DNA of 64,000 nt from Rhizoctonia solani (lineage: Eukaryota > Basidiomycota > Agaricomycetes > Cantharellales > Ceratobasidiaceae): the NCBI RefSeq assembly GCF_016906535.1, contig NC_057373.1, positions 496,001 to 560,000 of the forward strand, written 5' to 3'. Positions 46,961 to 59,867 of this stretch are shown piece by piece. Under the pieces are notes generated by a model, which searched no databases, had not been told where the DNA came from, and saw only the letters and a program-made list of their open reading frames with translations. Each line of letters starts with the position of its first letter. Position 1 is the first letter of the stretch. A program made the position numbers and the translations under genes.

Positions 46961-47296
46961 ATACCCTAGGTTTCGATGGCTCCGGGATGGGTCCTTTTTA
47001 TTTTATGTTTTGACCGGTGTAATATATTTGGTCGTGTGTCCAACGTGCCAATTGCAGTTTTGCGTGCAAGTAGTGATCGCCAGAAGACGCCCCTGGATAG
47101 AGTTTGAAATGACGACTGGCGACGATTAAAACATCACGTGCATATTTCACACCATCTAAGCGGACACGTAGCGGCGGCTGGTGACATCTTGAGATTTGTA
47201 CTTGAACTTGACCAAGCCACTCGTTTGCCTTGCTGGCACTTTCTCCCCCTCCCTCTTTCCACATTGGTATACATTTACCTCCGCGTATACTCTACA
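46961..47296. other. Intergenic between condensin and SEC62 genes
   Basis: About 335 bp, AT-mixed, holding the 3' UTR of the condensin gene and the promoter of the SEC62 gene. CT-rich just upstream of the ATG (ccccctccctctttcc, 47246-47261), as is common at fungal transcription starts. Confidence 0.4.
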
Positions 47297-48207
47297 ATGG
47301 AGAACCAGAAAAATATTCCGAAAGAATTACTGGACGTTGTCAACTTTTTGAGGAGCAGTAGTTCGGGGATCAAGAATCGCGTAGGGGCGTTGAACGGAAA
47401 GAGACATGATTACTTCAAGGGTGGGTGGCCTCTCACACCCCTGTCCCTGAGCTTATTGTGTTGGCAGGCAAAGCAGCAGTCAAGGCCATCCTATCACCAG
47501 CCTATGGCAAACTGAAGAATGCGCCCAAGGTAGCCGACGAACAAGGGGCGGTCCAACTACTCCATTCGATCATCCCATTCACTTATTTCCTCCGCGTTGA
47601 CCGCGGCGAATCCACCGGAGGGTCCAAATCCCCCAAAGTCATCCAAATCAACCCGATGCAGATGTTCAGTCCAGACGAGTACTATGTATGGCTCTACGAA
47701 GGATCCCAACTCACTACATATGTCGGAGGAGCTGTCATGGTCGCCATCATCTTTGCGGGTGTCCTGTTCCCCCTCTGGCCCAGCTCAATGCGCTTGGGTG
47801 TCTGGTACCTCTCGATTGCCGTACTCGGCTTGATTGGATTGTTCTTTGTGATTGCGATTTTGAGGTTGATCTTTTACGTTATTACCGTGGTGGTGGCTAG
47901 CCCTGGTATCTGGGTGTTCCCGCAATTATTTGCGGATGTCGGATTTGTGAGTTGGCTTGTTTGTTGAGTAAATGGTGTGATTGATTTATGGTTATTGCAG
48001 GTCGAGTCGTTTATTCCTCTCTGGGAATGGGATATCCCCAAGAAGAAGAAGAGCAAAAAGAGCAAGGAGGCTAAAGAGGGCAAGAAAGCCAAGGGTGCTT
48101 CAGCGTCGAATGGCATACAGGTTCCGATTATCGAGGCCAGCTCTACCGCATTGCCTGCAAAACTTCCTAGTGCCAGAATCGAGGAGGTGCCAGATGAGGA
48201 TGCTTAG
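47297..48207 (+). CDS. SEC62: Protein translocation protein SEC62
   Basis: Three exons, 47297-47420, 47468-47946 and 48001-48207 (810 nt, 269 residues). The cytosolic N-terminus (MENQKNIPKELLDVVNFLR) is followed by the Sec62 region (VQLLHSIIPFTYFLRVDRGE, INPMQMFSPDEYYVWLYEGS). Two transmembrane segments follow (YVGGAVMVAIIFAGVLFPLW and LSIAVLGLIGLFFVIAILRL). The C-terminal cytosolic tail is rich in Lys (PKKKKSKKSKEAKEGKKAKG), as in other fungal Sec62 proteins. Sec62 with Sec63 and Sec61 moves proteins post-translationally into the endoplasmic reticulum. Length is normal for the family. Confidence 0.9.
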
Positions 48208-48682
48208 ATTGGTCAAACTAGGCGGCGGGGAAGGGGAGGAGAGACTAGGGCGCATTAAATTTATCAAAAGCGCATAGAGACGGAGAGCTATTTCGTTTTG
48301 CCGTACGTCGGACCTAGGTTATTTTTTGGCTGTACAGTATTGTTTTCTGTTTTATATGCAACAGCTGTAAATGGCAAGATCGGGCGAGAGTGTGCCACGT
48401 TGAGATATTAGACTGTTGCGGGTTCGTCGCCAAGTCTTGGTTCGAGTGGCTAAATTTGCCAACGAGTGAGGTGGCTACATCTCATTCGCTGGGCTGAACC
48501 CGAATGGGGTAGGCAGCTTGGTATGCAAGCCTCGTCGCCAGTCTGTATATTTACACGCCTCTTTGTGATCCCATCTGACTCTGTAAATTGAGCACACCCG
48601 CTTATGGTCAAAGGAGCGAAATTATACTCTCGTCACGGTCACGTGACATCCACGCGATCTCTCCTCTCTCCCTCTACCCGCG
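48208..48682. other. Intergenic between SEC62 and separase genes
   Basis: 475 bp with the SEC62 3' flank (TTTTATATGC near 48350) and the separase promoter. A CT-rich tract (tctctcctctctccctctac, 48658-48677) precedes the separase ATG. Confidence 0.4.
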
Positions 48683-51600
48683 ATGCCCCCCGCCACGCGA
48701 TCCCACAAATCAGCAAAATCTGTAGCAAAAGTGGATGAAGTTACGGATGGAATATCTAATCTCAAACTTCGGACCAAGTCGACTAGTTCCAAGGTCGAAT
48801 CGACAGCCAAGTCTGTTCCGCAAGAGTTACCAGCGGACAGATTACGCAACTCGATGGTTATTGTGAACGAAGCCTCTCAAACGCTCTCAAGTGCGGTCAA
48901 ATCAGGATGGAAACTTGGTTCTGATGGGGAGACTGAGTGGTCCCTAGAAAGGATCAATAAAGTCATGGTCCCCGTTCCTGGAGCGCTTGTGACTTTACGC
49001 GCCGTGTACAAAGAGCAGGAAAAGGCTGAGAAATTGGTGGATGTCGAGAGAGCGGCGTTGGGTGTGGTTTCAAAGCTGAATGGACTGCGAGTGGTCAGTT
49101 TTTGTTTATTGTCTTCGTCAATGTTTCACTGAGACGTTTTGGGGGAGGAAAGTATACTCTTGCATTGGATTTGCTTGCTAATATACGGACGGGGATATTG
49201 TCCTTGCTCGGTGCTGAAGAGGCAGAGGAGCGACCCAAGTCTCGAGCTGCAAAGTCCAAGTCCTCAACGCCACAGACATCTTGGCCTCCTCCGCCTCCCC
49301 CGACTCCCCGACCTCTCGTCTTTACCAGCGCCTTCTCAATCCCTCCAAGTTGCGTTGGCCACTTATCAAGCACATTCTATTAAAGCTGTTCTATCTGGTC
49401 TAAACCACTCTCATCTCGAGGTATGTCTTGTTTTTCTGTGTTCTTTGGTAAATGCTAATAATGGTTCGTGAAGGAACTATACACTCTTCTCATCTCCCCT
49501 CAATTCACCCTTACACGCTTTCCCCCGCCACCAGGTGTCCTTCCAACTGAACAACTAAGCGCAATCTTTGTGGGAACATTTCAAGCACTGGCTGGGTCTG
49601 GGGCACTTTCTCCTCCCCTGCCGGCTCCTCGACGACCACCGCCACGACTGCGACTACAAAGAGTGCTAGAGCACCGAGCGTGAGCAGAAAGACATCCGGT
49701 TCTTCAAAGTCGGTCCCCGCTACAAAATCAGGCACCAGTCCAGAGGAACTCGTCCTGCTCGTTCGGAAACAAGCCTTGTTGATTTTGGCACGTAGCCCAA
49801 GTTTGGAGAAGGACACGGATTTGTTTTGGGAGCAGGCTCTCAAGTGGGGTGCGATTTATGTAAAGGGCATTTCTGGTGTGTGTCTCGTCTATGATGGTTA
49901 TTGACAAAGTCCGACTTCATTTATGCACCTTAGCCTCTCCGACTCCCCCGTCTGAATCTCAAATAACCCAGACCCTCTCTTCGTTCTTCACGGACCTCGT
50001 GTCTGTTGTGTCTATCCGAGGTCCGAGGTTTGAAGCATTGTGCGAATGGTGGATTAGATTTGCCAAGAAGGTTCGTCGGTTTCTTCGATGCGAGGGGAAA
50101 GAAAAAAAGGCTAATTTAGCTGGGATACAGACCAAGGATGTAGAATTAATTGGAAAGATTAATGGGCTAGTTCAAGGGACCGACGATAGACCCAAAACGC
50201 CAACAAAAATATCCAGAACTGTTACAGAAATCGCTCACGCCGACATTAAACCCGCTACGTCCAGCATTCGGTCTGAGAATAGCACACCAGCTGCGTTGCT
50301 CGCCTCTTTGGATCGAGCATCGCTCTCCGCTACTCCTGAGGATATGCACACCGCCGCTGACGCCCTGCTTACTCTGTGTCGAAGCACTTCTGCTGACTCG
50401 TCTCTACCCCAACGTGTCTCGGATTTGAGAAAGGCGTGCGCAAAGTGCTGGTCAAAGGACAAGGAAGCTACGAGGAAGGTTGTCAAGGCTATTGTTGGCT
50501 GTGCAGTGGTGAGTCGTAACAATCTTGCTAAATGATATTAGAATTGGACTTGATAGGTGCGCGTTAGATTCCAGGTTTTCCCGCAGAAATAACGGTCAGC
50601 GCCATCGACGCTCTACTCACGCTTTCGAGGAACGAAATCGATGCGAGTAATTACGAGACATACGAAAAGGCCAACAGAGGGATCGGGAAGGCTCTCAAAC
50701 TCGCCGAGGCATTCGCCGAACGGACCGATGCATCTGACCGAGAAGACCAACGAAGCACCCACCCGACTTTGCTCCGTGCGATCTCCAATACGGGCTACAC
50801 GCTCGCCGGCGCGCTCTACAACGCTTCTCGGGCAACACAGGCGATCGCGTTCATCGAACAGAGCTGTCTAGTTGGCGAACGAGCTTTGGCGCTTGCTGAT
50901 GTATCTGGAGGAAGCAAGGACAAGGAAATTATAGCGCTCCGAGAACATATGCCCCGTAGATGGGAACTCTTAGCCATCTGCAGGCTCAAGGCAACAGATC
51001 GCCGAGGCGCCGTCGAGGGTACAGTAAAGCACTCGTGTGGCACGTCGCTCTTCTTCCTCCCGAAGTGGCAAAACTGGACGACAAGACGAGCCATTTCATC
51101 TCTCAGTTGGTCGGAATCTCGGTCTCGGAACTGTTCGACCCCGAGAGCGTATTGCTTTCTCGGCTGTTTGCAAACTTGGATGTAGAAGAAAAGCTCGTGT
51201 GTCTTATGATGGAGCGCGTGGTCAAGGTTTTGGAGGATATGATGCACAAACCTGTTGCTCAGAAAGCTATGAAATTGGCGGCTGGAGAGTTGGGGAAGAT
51301 GTGGGCGGATCGGCACCCTGTGAAACGTGCAAAGTAAGTATAACGAAGAGAGCATGGACAAAAGGCTGACCGGTAACAGGTTGTTGATCTCGTTGCTCAA
51401 GCATGAGTACCATACCAGTGGATCTTCTGTCAAGGTCTCATCCGGTGAAATACTCGAGCTCCTATCCTCAGATGTGCGTGACCCCGAGCTTGCGTGATCA
51501 CAGGACTAATTCGTCCTATAGAACCTCAAGCAAGATTCTCGCTTCAAGCCTTACATCCCTGAATACATTGCTCAAACACACATATGGAACGCTCTATTGC

Positions 51601-54600
51601 TACACAAGTCAAATGCGCCGACAGCTGAAGTGGTAGCCCAAGCAATCGCCGGAAGCGAAAAATTGCTAGCCATGATTACCCTGTCGTTGAGCCTGTTTCG
51701 GCAAAAACTGCTGGCAAGCGGCCTGTTGGGAGGACTAGGTCTATTTCCAGGCGTGGAGGTAAGGCATCCAGGTATCACGCTGATTTAAAAAAATTTGACG
51801 ATGGGTTCAAGGCAAAGAGAAAGAAAAGGAAAAGGAAGCAGCTCCTTCCAAGGATAAGAGTCTCTCGGCCCCTCTTGTGCTAGACGACCGGGGAGGATTG
51901 ATCCAGTCTATGGGTAAGCGTCTTACCAATTGACTATCGAGATTTGCTAAGTGGCTTTCGGGATGGTTAGACATGATCGCACAGATTCTTGGACTTTTGA
52001 ATCATACCGTTTTGAAGCTACAATTTTTGCATATTATTATTTGGATTTGTGAGGAGACAGATGTGGACAAGATGGTCGAAGGTATGTATGCATTGCCGGG
52101 CTACTTATCGGGTTTTAGTCTAACTGTTTGCTCTTCCACTTTGCCTGGTCCACTCCGACAGTTCATGTCAGGACATCGATCGATTTATCGGCGCAATATA
52201 TTCAACTCGGACAGTTGGAAACGGCCATGAATGTACTTTCCCGTTCGAGCGAACTGGCCGAAACGAATGGTGTTAGAATCGGAATTCCAACCCTCGTTAT
52301 GTTACGATTGCTTTATGCGGATGTTTTGGCGAGGTTGAGAAAAACAAATGAAAGGTTAGCCATGGATCATTTATTTTCGTCAACCCAAAGTGCTTATATT
52401 CAATTTGAAGCGCGAAACTATATATATCCGCACTTGAACTCTCAGAGCAAATTGAACCTGTTGAGAAGGGTGCTGCGTACATGGTCAAAACAGAGGCTAG
52501 GCTGCGAGCACTGCAACAGAGCGCTACAGCCTGCAGGGTATATGCGTCCATTCAAGCATCAAGGGTGAGCTTCTAATCATATCGCAACGATAGTACATCG
52601 CTCAGCCCGGCTTTTAGGACGACACAACCACCATGCTATTTGCGCTAATGCAATCGCTTAGACTCTGGAACCGTGCGATCGATATCTTACTCCGGCTAAC
52701 TGAAAAAATTCAACCCAGTGCTCCTGCCGAGCCTGCCAATCCGTTTGAAGTGCAGAGTACTCTGGCCAAAGCGCCTACTCTGGACGAAGCGTCACAGGCC
52801 AAGAAGACCGTCTCACGCGGCGCGATAATGGATGGTGTACAGTGGCAAATTGCTCAGGTAAATTTCGACTCGTCACAAATAAAACATTACCTTATATATT
52901 CTTAGGGTCTTTTGAGAACAATATTCGATCTTGGAGAAGCGTATTCGTTACGAGGGTCAGTGCGGGAAGCAGAATACTTCCTTGGGCAGGCCGAATCATT
53001 GTCCGAGTCACTCCACGCGCCTCTTGGAGTTGGGCGCTCGCTTTTGAAGCAGGCGGAACTCAAGATGGCACGAGGGCTTTTGGATGAGGCACTCGAGACA
53101 CTTGCGAAGGCGGAGGAGATTGTTGCAGATGTGAGCACATGCGCTCGATTCCTACCGACAACAGCTCTAATACCTTATTCGAATAGCCCATCAGTACTGA
53201 CACTTCCTACTTAAACTATCTATTGGGACATCATAGGCAGAAGGAGGCTGCCAGTGGAGAGGACGCGTACGTCATGTACACTCAAGCACAGAATGTTTTG
53301 CAACAATTGGATGAAAACTTGAATAAGCTTCAAAGGCATAAGTAAGTATTCAGCCCTTTTTGTGTCAGGACCTTGGCTTAGGAAAAAAGATCCGTATCCA
53401 AGCCCACTGCAGATATCTTGGTACCTGATATTCAAGGCGTGATAATGCGAGAACAAAGTATGCACCTATTTTCACTCACGGTATAGAGTAATTACTGATC
53501 AAAGTCTATTTAGTCTGGCTGAGCCGAATTGGTGAGGTCCAGCCGGAAGAGCAAAAAGCGTTGGAAGATCTCGAGAAGCTACCACAAACGCTTAAGAGCA
53601 AGGTGAATGGATTTTGTCGAACTTTCTGGTCACTAACTAATTCCCCCCGCCCCCTAGTCTGAGCAAGCGTCACTCCTTGGTCGAATCGCATTGCATGAAG
53701 TGTACAGCCAGTTTAGATCTGATCTGTTCCTGAGTTCTTTGACTGAGTCTGGTAAGTCATAGATTATCAGCGATCCCGGATACCGCTGAACTATATGTAA
53801 AGCAATCGCCGTACCGATGGGGATGACGAGCAAGGACGCAGTATCGAATCAACCGAACCCTACCCGTGATGCCCTCGGCACTTTGGGAACAGCCGAACAA
53901 AACTTCTGGAAAACGCTCCAGCTGAGCGTAGCACAAGGAGATGTGACTCGTATTCGGGAATCTGCGACCAACTTGGCTCGAATCATGGCGTTCCAGTCTT
54001 CTTTGGGTAAACAGGGTGTCGAGGGTGCTGTTCTTACTGCTGCATTGTTAGGCATGTTCTGCCCTTGCGCCGGAGGGGTTTGCTTTTATTAACACTGCGT
54101 TCCAGATTACAGTAACGCAACCACACTGCGACGAGAAATGCTTGATGCCATTGCGAACAAGGACAAGACAAAACTTGGTGGGGATGACATAGTATGGCCC
54201 GCGATTAACGAGGATGGCATGCCTTGCGATAAACCCACTAAGCAACCCCGCGGATTGTTTGCAGCAGACGAATCTTCGGAAAGAGAGGATCTCGAGAGCG
54301 ACGACGAGGTCATGAGGCAATACTGGGATTTTATAAAGGCAAAGTATAGCAGCCTCTCATTCGATGCTTCCATGTCTCAGCAGATCAATCTTCTGCCCAA
54401 GCATTGGACAGTTGTCACTATCAATGTTACGGACGATAAAACAGCGCTTATTGTGTCCAGGCAGCGACCGGATCACCAGCCCGTCATATTCTGTTTGCCT
54501 TTGGATCGGCGAGGGCGAGAAGGGGACGACGAAGAACAATTTAGCTACGATGATGCTGTGGAAGAGCTCACCTCCATCATTGAGACAAGTGACCGTATCA

Positions 54601-56050
54601 CCCATGAAGGTGTCAACATCGAGGGCAATAAACAAGCCATTGCCGATTGGTGGTCAGAGAGAACTGCTTTGGATCAACGAATGCGAGAATTATTGGAGAA
54701 TATCGAGTTTTGTTGGTTGGGAATTTTCAAGGCAAGTAATTTAATAGTATTCTTCGGACCCCTCTCATCGCAAGAAACCAGACTGCATTAGCAGTGCCAA
54801 ACGTCCATAGTGCAGATACACTCTCTTTGCTGCGGGGTCGTTTGGATAAGGCCTTTAAGAGAAATGGAATTGGCGGTGATAAGACGAGTGCTCGCCCTAA
54901 ACTTGACAAGAGTCTTCTCGATTGTTTCTCGTCGATCTCTCCCAAATGTAGGGACGAAGAGCTGGAGGATCTAGCATATTTTATTCTTGATCTTTATCAA
55001 TTGCATGGAATATCTATTGCGTTGTCCGACGTAGATATTGATACTGTGAGTACGATGGGCGATATTCGGCTAATGCTTACCCTTCGTCCCACCCGTGAAG
55101 CTTGTTGTGGATCTTCGAAATGCGTTGGAAGAACACGCGCTTAAAACAGTTCCTCGTCCAACCCAAATAGAAGACCATCATATGTTCTTGGTCCTCGATA
55201 AAAGCGCCCAGCGAATTCCATGGGAATCTATTCCTGTCTTGCGCGGACGATCCGTCAGCCGTATTCCTTCAATCTCATTCTTGGTTGATCGGATTCAGCT
55301 TGCCAGGCATCGTCAGGGTTTACCCTTCGCCTCTCCGGACTCGAAACCGGGCACCCAGCAACTGGACCGCATTACTATAGATCCAAAACGAGTTCGATAC
55401 GTGCTGAACCCCAAAGGCGACTTGAAACATACTGAGAAGCAATTTGGCCCTTGGCTCAAACGCATGACGAAAGAAGTTGGGTGGAGCGGTACTATCGGTA
55501 GGGTACCAACTGAAGAAGAGATGGCAAGATCCCTCTCAGGAAGCGATTTGTTCATGTAACTATTTTTTCCTGCCCGCTTGGGTACGCCCCTCACGGTTGT
55601 CTTTCAGATACTTCGGGCATGGAGGGGGAGAGCAGTTCATTCGATCACAGAAGATAAGACACCTTTCCAAGTGCTCTACTGCTATGCTCTGGGGGTGTTC
55701 ATCCGGCGCGATGCGCGAAATGGGTGACTTTGACCCCATCGGAACGCCCTATCACTATATGCTTGCAGGATGGTATGTTGACTCATACGAAAGTCAGACG
55801 ACGACTAATGTTTCAAACTCTCACTACCGAAAGCCCCACTCTTGTGGCTACCCTGTGGGATGTGACAGATCGTGAATGTGACCGGTTCGCGCAGTCTGTG
55901 TTCACTTCACTTAAGCTCGACAGTGTTGGGAAAACATCAAAAACAAAGACAAGCGTCATACAAGCGGTTGCGTCAGCTCGCGAAGTTTGCAAACTCAAGT
56001 ATTTGACGGGCGCGGCCCCTGTTGTCTATGGCATTCCATTCTATTTATAA
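48683..56050 (+). CDS. Separase (peptidase C50)
   Basis: A long gene with many short introns, from ATG 48683 (MPPATRSHKSAKSVAKV) to TAA 56048-56050, probably about 2,000 codons. The N-terminal two thirds is a helical repeat region like other separases (NGLRV, HMPRRWELLAICRL, MNVLSRSSELAETNGVRIG). The C-terminal caspase-like protease domain is clear: MFLVLDKSAQRIPWESIPVL, then MYFGHGGGEQFI with the catalytic His (codon 55618-55620), and MLWGCSSGAMRE with the catalytic Cys (codon 55696-55698). After it come PTLVATLWDVTDRECDRF and YLTGAAPVVYGIPFYL. Separase cuts the cohesin kleisin at anaphase. Exon borders in the middle were not all resolved. The condensin gene lies about 1.7 kb upstream of its start, beyond SEC62. 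Confidence 0.9.
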
Positions 56051-56593
56051 CACGCATATATTCAGGCGTCCCATATGTTTTACCCTTCCGGTCCCTAATA
56101 TTTTATTATTAGTAATAATGAATAACAACTACAATTTGCATCGTTTAGGATTCCTGCCTCCTAAATTCACTACTAATATTCCGCATATTGTTGTGTCCTA
56201 CCATCCACCAAGTATCCGACATTCGCAGTCACACGTTGGCCACTGACCGTTGAGTCATACAATTTGTTACTTTCCTATGAATATCTTCGTATCGACCACA
56301 GCGCCAGTCATATACGTCTCTGAGGCACCAAATTGAGGTTGTGATTATCCTTTTGTTGGGTCTAACTCTAACTTCGAAGCTTCAAGAATCGACTATAAGG
56401 CGCCAGGCGCCTGCCTCTGCATTTGGCCGTTAGTGAGCCCACGTGCAAGCATGTCGTGCTTTTCGCCCGTCATGTCGCTCTGGTCTGACAATCGACTTGA
56501 GAAGCCTCCAGTGATAATTGCAATGCTGGACACTGAGCCCAAGTTCAACCCAAAATCCATTCAGAGGGAATAGCACCAACCAATTGCAGTGAA
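56051..56593. other. Intergenic, no gene seen
   Basis: Between separase and the next F-box-like gene. AT-rich near 56095-56115 (tattttattattagtaata). No supportable feature. Confidence 0.4.
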
Positions 56594-57906
56594 ATGGCGA
56601 AGATTGCTGGACCCTTACAACCAGCCTCCAAAGGATTTCTCTCCCTTCCAACCGAATTACTCTCTAATATAATATCCTATCTCGCCCCCATGCAGATTCG
56701 ATACGAGCACCTTATGATAAGCGCCTATTGTATAGGCAGCAGTTCGAATACCGAGGATTTTTTAGTCCGACTTCGTATCTTACGCGTCCTCTCACAGCTC
56801 TCTCGCCTATCGAGATTTATCTTTCTCCCAATTCTCTGGGAAAGATTACAAGTTTGTTTAACTTCTAAACCTGGCTGGCAATCGCATAGGTATATTGGAG
56901 ACGCTCTGGAAAGAAAATGTAAGGGACTTTTAGCAAGCAAACATCTATGGTCATATGTTAAGTGAGAAAGAGATGGCTTGTTAATGATAACCGTTGACAA
57001 AATTCGTCCATACTTATACACTCTGCTTCAGAGTAGTGACAGTCACATTGCTCGAATTTTATAGTTCGCAAGTAATGCCACTATTTGTTCAGCTACTTTC
57101 AGAACTTCCAAATGTCCATACCCTTGAGATTTTGTATGTCACAAGCGACATCCCGAGTCCCGGATCTTTTGAAGCGCACTTCAGAGGATGTACCCTCCCA
57201 TCGATAGAGAAAGTTGTACTACCGGCATATGCGCGCAAGATTCTCAGATGCTGCCCAAATCTGAGAGAAGTGACGTGTAACAGGGACTTAGGGGAACCTG
57301 GAGAACTCGTTGATACATTGATTCATATCGGCCTTCCTAAAATTGAGGTTATTCGAGGGTTCACAATCGGATCAGTTCCACTCAAACGTGTGTAACCGTT
57401 GCCTGCCTTGTAGTTTGAGCCATACATTCTTATTACATTTTTAGGTCTTAGCAAGGTCAGTCCGTCCTTAAGATGCATTCGAGTTAATGGCAGGGTGTTC
57501 ACCCGAAGGAATCCGGTTGGTACCGCAAGACACAACCCGAATCTCAATCTAACAAGCAGTGTATATTGCGTAGACCGGGGACATACTTCAGCTTTCAGCT
57601 TACTCGGTGCTTCGCTCCCTTCGAGTAATAGAAATAGAGTGTTTTGAGAATAACAATCTCGACTTCTCCGTGAAGCTTGCCAGCGATGTTCTTCGAGTTT
57701 GTGCTGAGAACGAATCGGCCACGAAGAATCATCGGTCACGAAAAGACACAAGTAACACGAAAATGTCGGAGGACAGCCCCTCCAAATCAATTGACGAAGA
57801 GGTTCGATTGGTTCGTGTCTTGCGATATGAGTACAACACTATATATGGCCGAACTGCTTCTGATTTTGTGCCGGTGAAAGTAGAGGAGTTTCCTGTTAAA
57901 ACTTAG
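56594..57906 (+). CDS. F-box-like domain protein (paralogue)
   Basis: Four exons, 56594-56961, 57032-57387, 57445-57515 and 57592-57906 (1110 nt, 369 residues), frame consistent. It starts MAKIAGPLQPAS, then the F-box-like stretch GFLSLPTELLSNIISYLAP. The family motifs LSRFIFLPILWERLQVC, LPNVHTLEILYV, PNLREVTCN, LRSLRVIEIECFENNN and FVPVKVEEFPVKT follow. Intron positions and phases match those of the gene at 9629-10996 apart from its extra first intron. The last intron (57516-57591, 76 nt) is needed to join RRNP to LSAYSVLRSLRV in frame. It is probably a ubiquitin-ligase adaptor with leucine-rich repeats, but its target is unknown. Confidence 0.75.
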
Positions 57907-58463
57907 CTATCACTCCCTTAGCTCTGTGTGTGTATGCGTCCATGGTAGTATTCTATTCTGAATCTTGAAGTTTCGGTACACTTGTAAATTATTCATTCGC
58001 TGATCCACATATCAGAAAATGCATATATATGCTTACGTTGACCCAACAAGCCTGAGTGTGTTCGAGTTCCGCTACGTCTACAACATGTACGTAGATATCT
58101 AATACACAAAACTAATTTCGCTCGAGATATCCTCCGTAAAGCCCATCCGAGGCTTCTAATTAGAGAAGGGGGAGTCTTATTGCTCTCAATTAATGTGCTA
58201 CTAGTATCAACTACTTCATCCTATAAAATCATGGGCGACAGTCACTTAGCCCTTGTAATATCACATGATGGTTATACAGGCATATAGCGTAGAAATCGCG
58301 ACCAGAAACCAGCTAGAGCCATAATCGGGCTGCTCCGCAGACAGAGAAGAGTCGCATAATGAGTAAATTTCAAGAATCTGAACGATACACATTGCTTGAT
58401 TATACAGCAAAAAGACAAACACTTGTGAGTTGAAAGTACCACCGCAAACGCGTTGACATCCAC
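57907..58463. other. Intergenic between convergent genes
   Basis: 3' flanks of the F-box-like gene (plus) and the dehydrogenase (minus). AT-rich, no gene seen. Confidence 0.4.
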
Positions 58464-59867
58464 TCAGTCAATTTTGATGATGATTTTTCCAAAGTGCGAT
58501 CCGCTGAGCTGGTAGTCCAACGCATCTACCACCTCACTCCAACCAAACACACGATCAATAACTGGCTTAATCTTGTGTTTAGTCATGAATGCGTCCAACC
58601 TCTCGCACATTGCCTTGTTTCCGACCAGGATTCCGGCCATCTAAAAAGCTTGTTTACCACGCAGAATATAATAGTCGGACTTAACGACTTACCGAGGCCT
58701 GTCCGAATAATAACGTCATAGCCAGGTCATGGAGGGTCTCGCCACCTGGGTTACCCTGCGCAACAACGCCGATCACGTGTACGAAGCCTTCGCGTTTGAT
58801 AGACTTCAGGGATTGCATGAGCGTGCCCTGTCCGCCTATCAACACCAGATCTGTCATTACAAGTAAACTACCAGTGTAAACTATAGCTCACCAACTTCAA
58901 GCACCTGCTCGACACCTTTACCTCCGGTCAGCTCTTTGACCTTGCTCGACCACTCAGGCACCTCTCGGTAGTTGATGATCTCGTCGACTCCCAAGTCTTT
59001 GTACTTGGCCGCCTTCTCCTTGCTCGAAGTAGTAGCAATCACCCGTGCTCCCGCCGCCTTGGCAAGCTGCGCGCCAAACACGGAGACTCCTCCGCTACCG
59101 AGTACCAGCACGGTCGAATCTTTGGTGATGGGTTGCTTTTCGAAGAACGAGTGCCATGCGGTCAATGCTGCACATGGGATGGTGGCAGCCTCTTCGTAAG
59201 AAAGGTGAGCTGGGATCGGGAGGAGAGTTTTAGCATCGAACACTCTATGTCATGTAGTGAGTGTATGCGCATTGGCTATCGTGGCTTCGGCATACCTGTA
59301 TTGAGTGAGGCATCCGGTGGTGCCACCACCAACTGTAAAGAGCGTATGCTCGTCCTACCGTAACACATAGTAGTGTCAGCGAGCAGCTAAACTCAGATGT
59401 AAATATCGCGCACTTGAATAGGACCATCAAACCACGTTTCGAAGAACAACGAGTGCACTCGGTCTCCTTTCTTCCACTGCGTGACACCCTCGCCGACAGC
59501 GACTACTTCTCCAGCGCCGTCGCAAGACGGAATCAGCCCCTGTCCGTCAGGGCCGGTAGAGTATGGCCCAGGATATTGCTCCCTGCTAATGAGAATGTCC
59601 TACAGAATCCAGATTAGATTGAAGAATCGTGGGTGTACTTGACCGTGCATACCCTGTAAGTGTTAATTCGATCAGCAAGCTGGCCAACTGACCGCTTCGG
59701 GCGACGTACCTGTAGTTAAGAGCAGCTGCGTGTAGCTTCACTAGGACCTCTCCTTGCTTAGGAGGAGTGATTTTGACTTGACGGAGCTCGAGGCTCTTGT
59801 GGCCGTTCCAGCTCTTTTGGTCAGGCGGAAAGCGCCACGCCTGAGCAGTAGTCGGGATAGCAGACAT
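58464..59867 (-). CDS. Medium-chain dehydrogenase/reductase (zinc-type alcohol dehydrogenase-like)
   Basis: Exons on the minus strand: 59867-59710, 59653 (one nucleotide), 59599-59414, 59354-59296, 59244-58892, 58850-58693 and 58640-58464. They total 1092 nt and 363 residues. The GroES-like N-terminal part has VLVKLHAAALNYRDILISRE and PSCDGAGEVVAVGEGV. The Rossmann part has PCAALTAWHSFFEKQ and VLVLGSGGVSVFGAQLAKAA, the NAD(P)-binding turn. It ends LSGSHFGKIIIKID. It belongs to the MDR superfamily, near the quinone-reductase-like and zinc-dependent ADH-like groups. The substrate is unknown and structural-zinc cysteines are not evident. NYR to DIL can be joined in frame only if a single G at 59653 is kept between a 56-nt and a 53-nt intron. 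Confidence 0.85.
59653..59653 (-). other. Predicted single-nucleotide microexon
   Basis: On the minus strand the order is AACTACAG | gtacgtcg...cttacag | G | gtatgcac...ctgtag | GACATT. Both flanking introns have canonical ends and the usual length here (56 and 53 nt). Keeping the G gives the family sequence ALNYRDILI. Dropping it shifts the frame. A 10-nt exon (GGTATGCACG, donor gtcaag) would also keep the frame but inserts VCT into a conserved motif. Confidence 0.6.
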
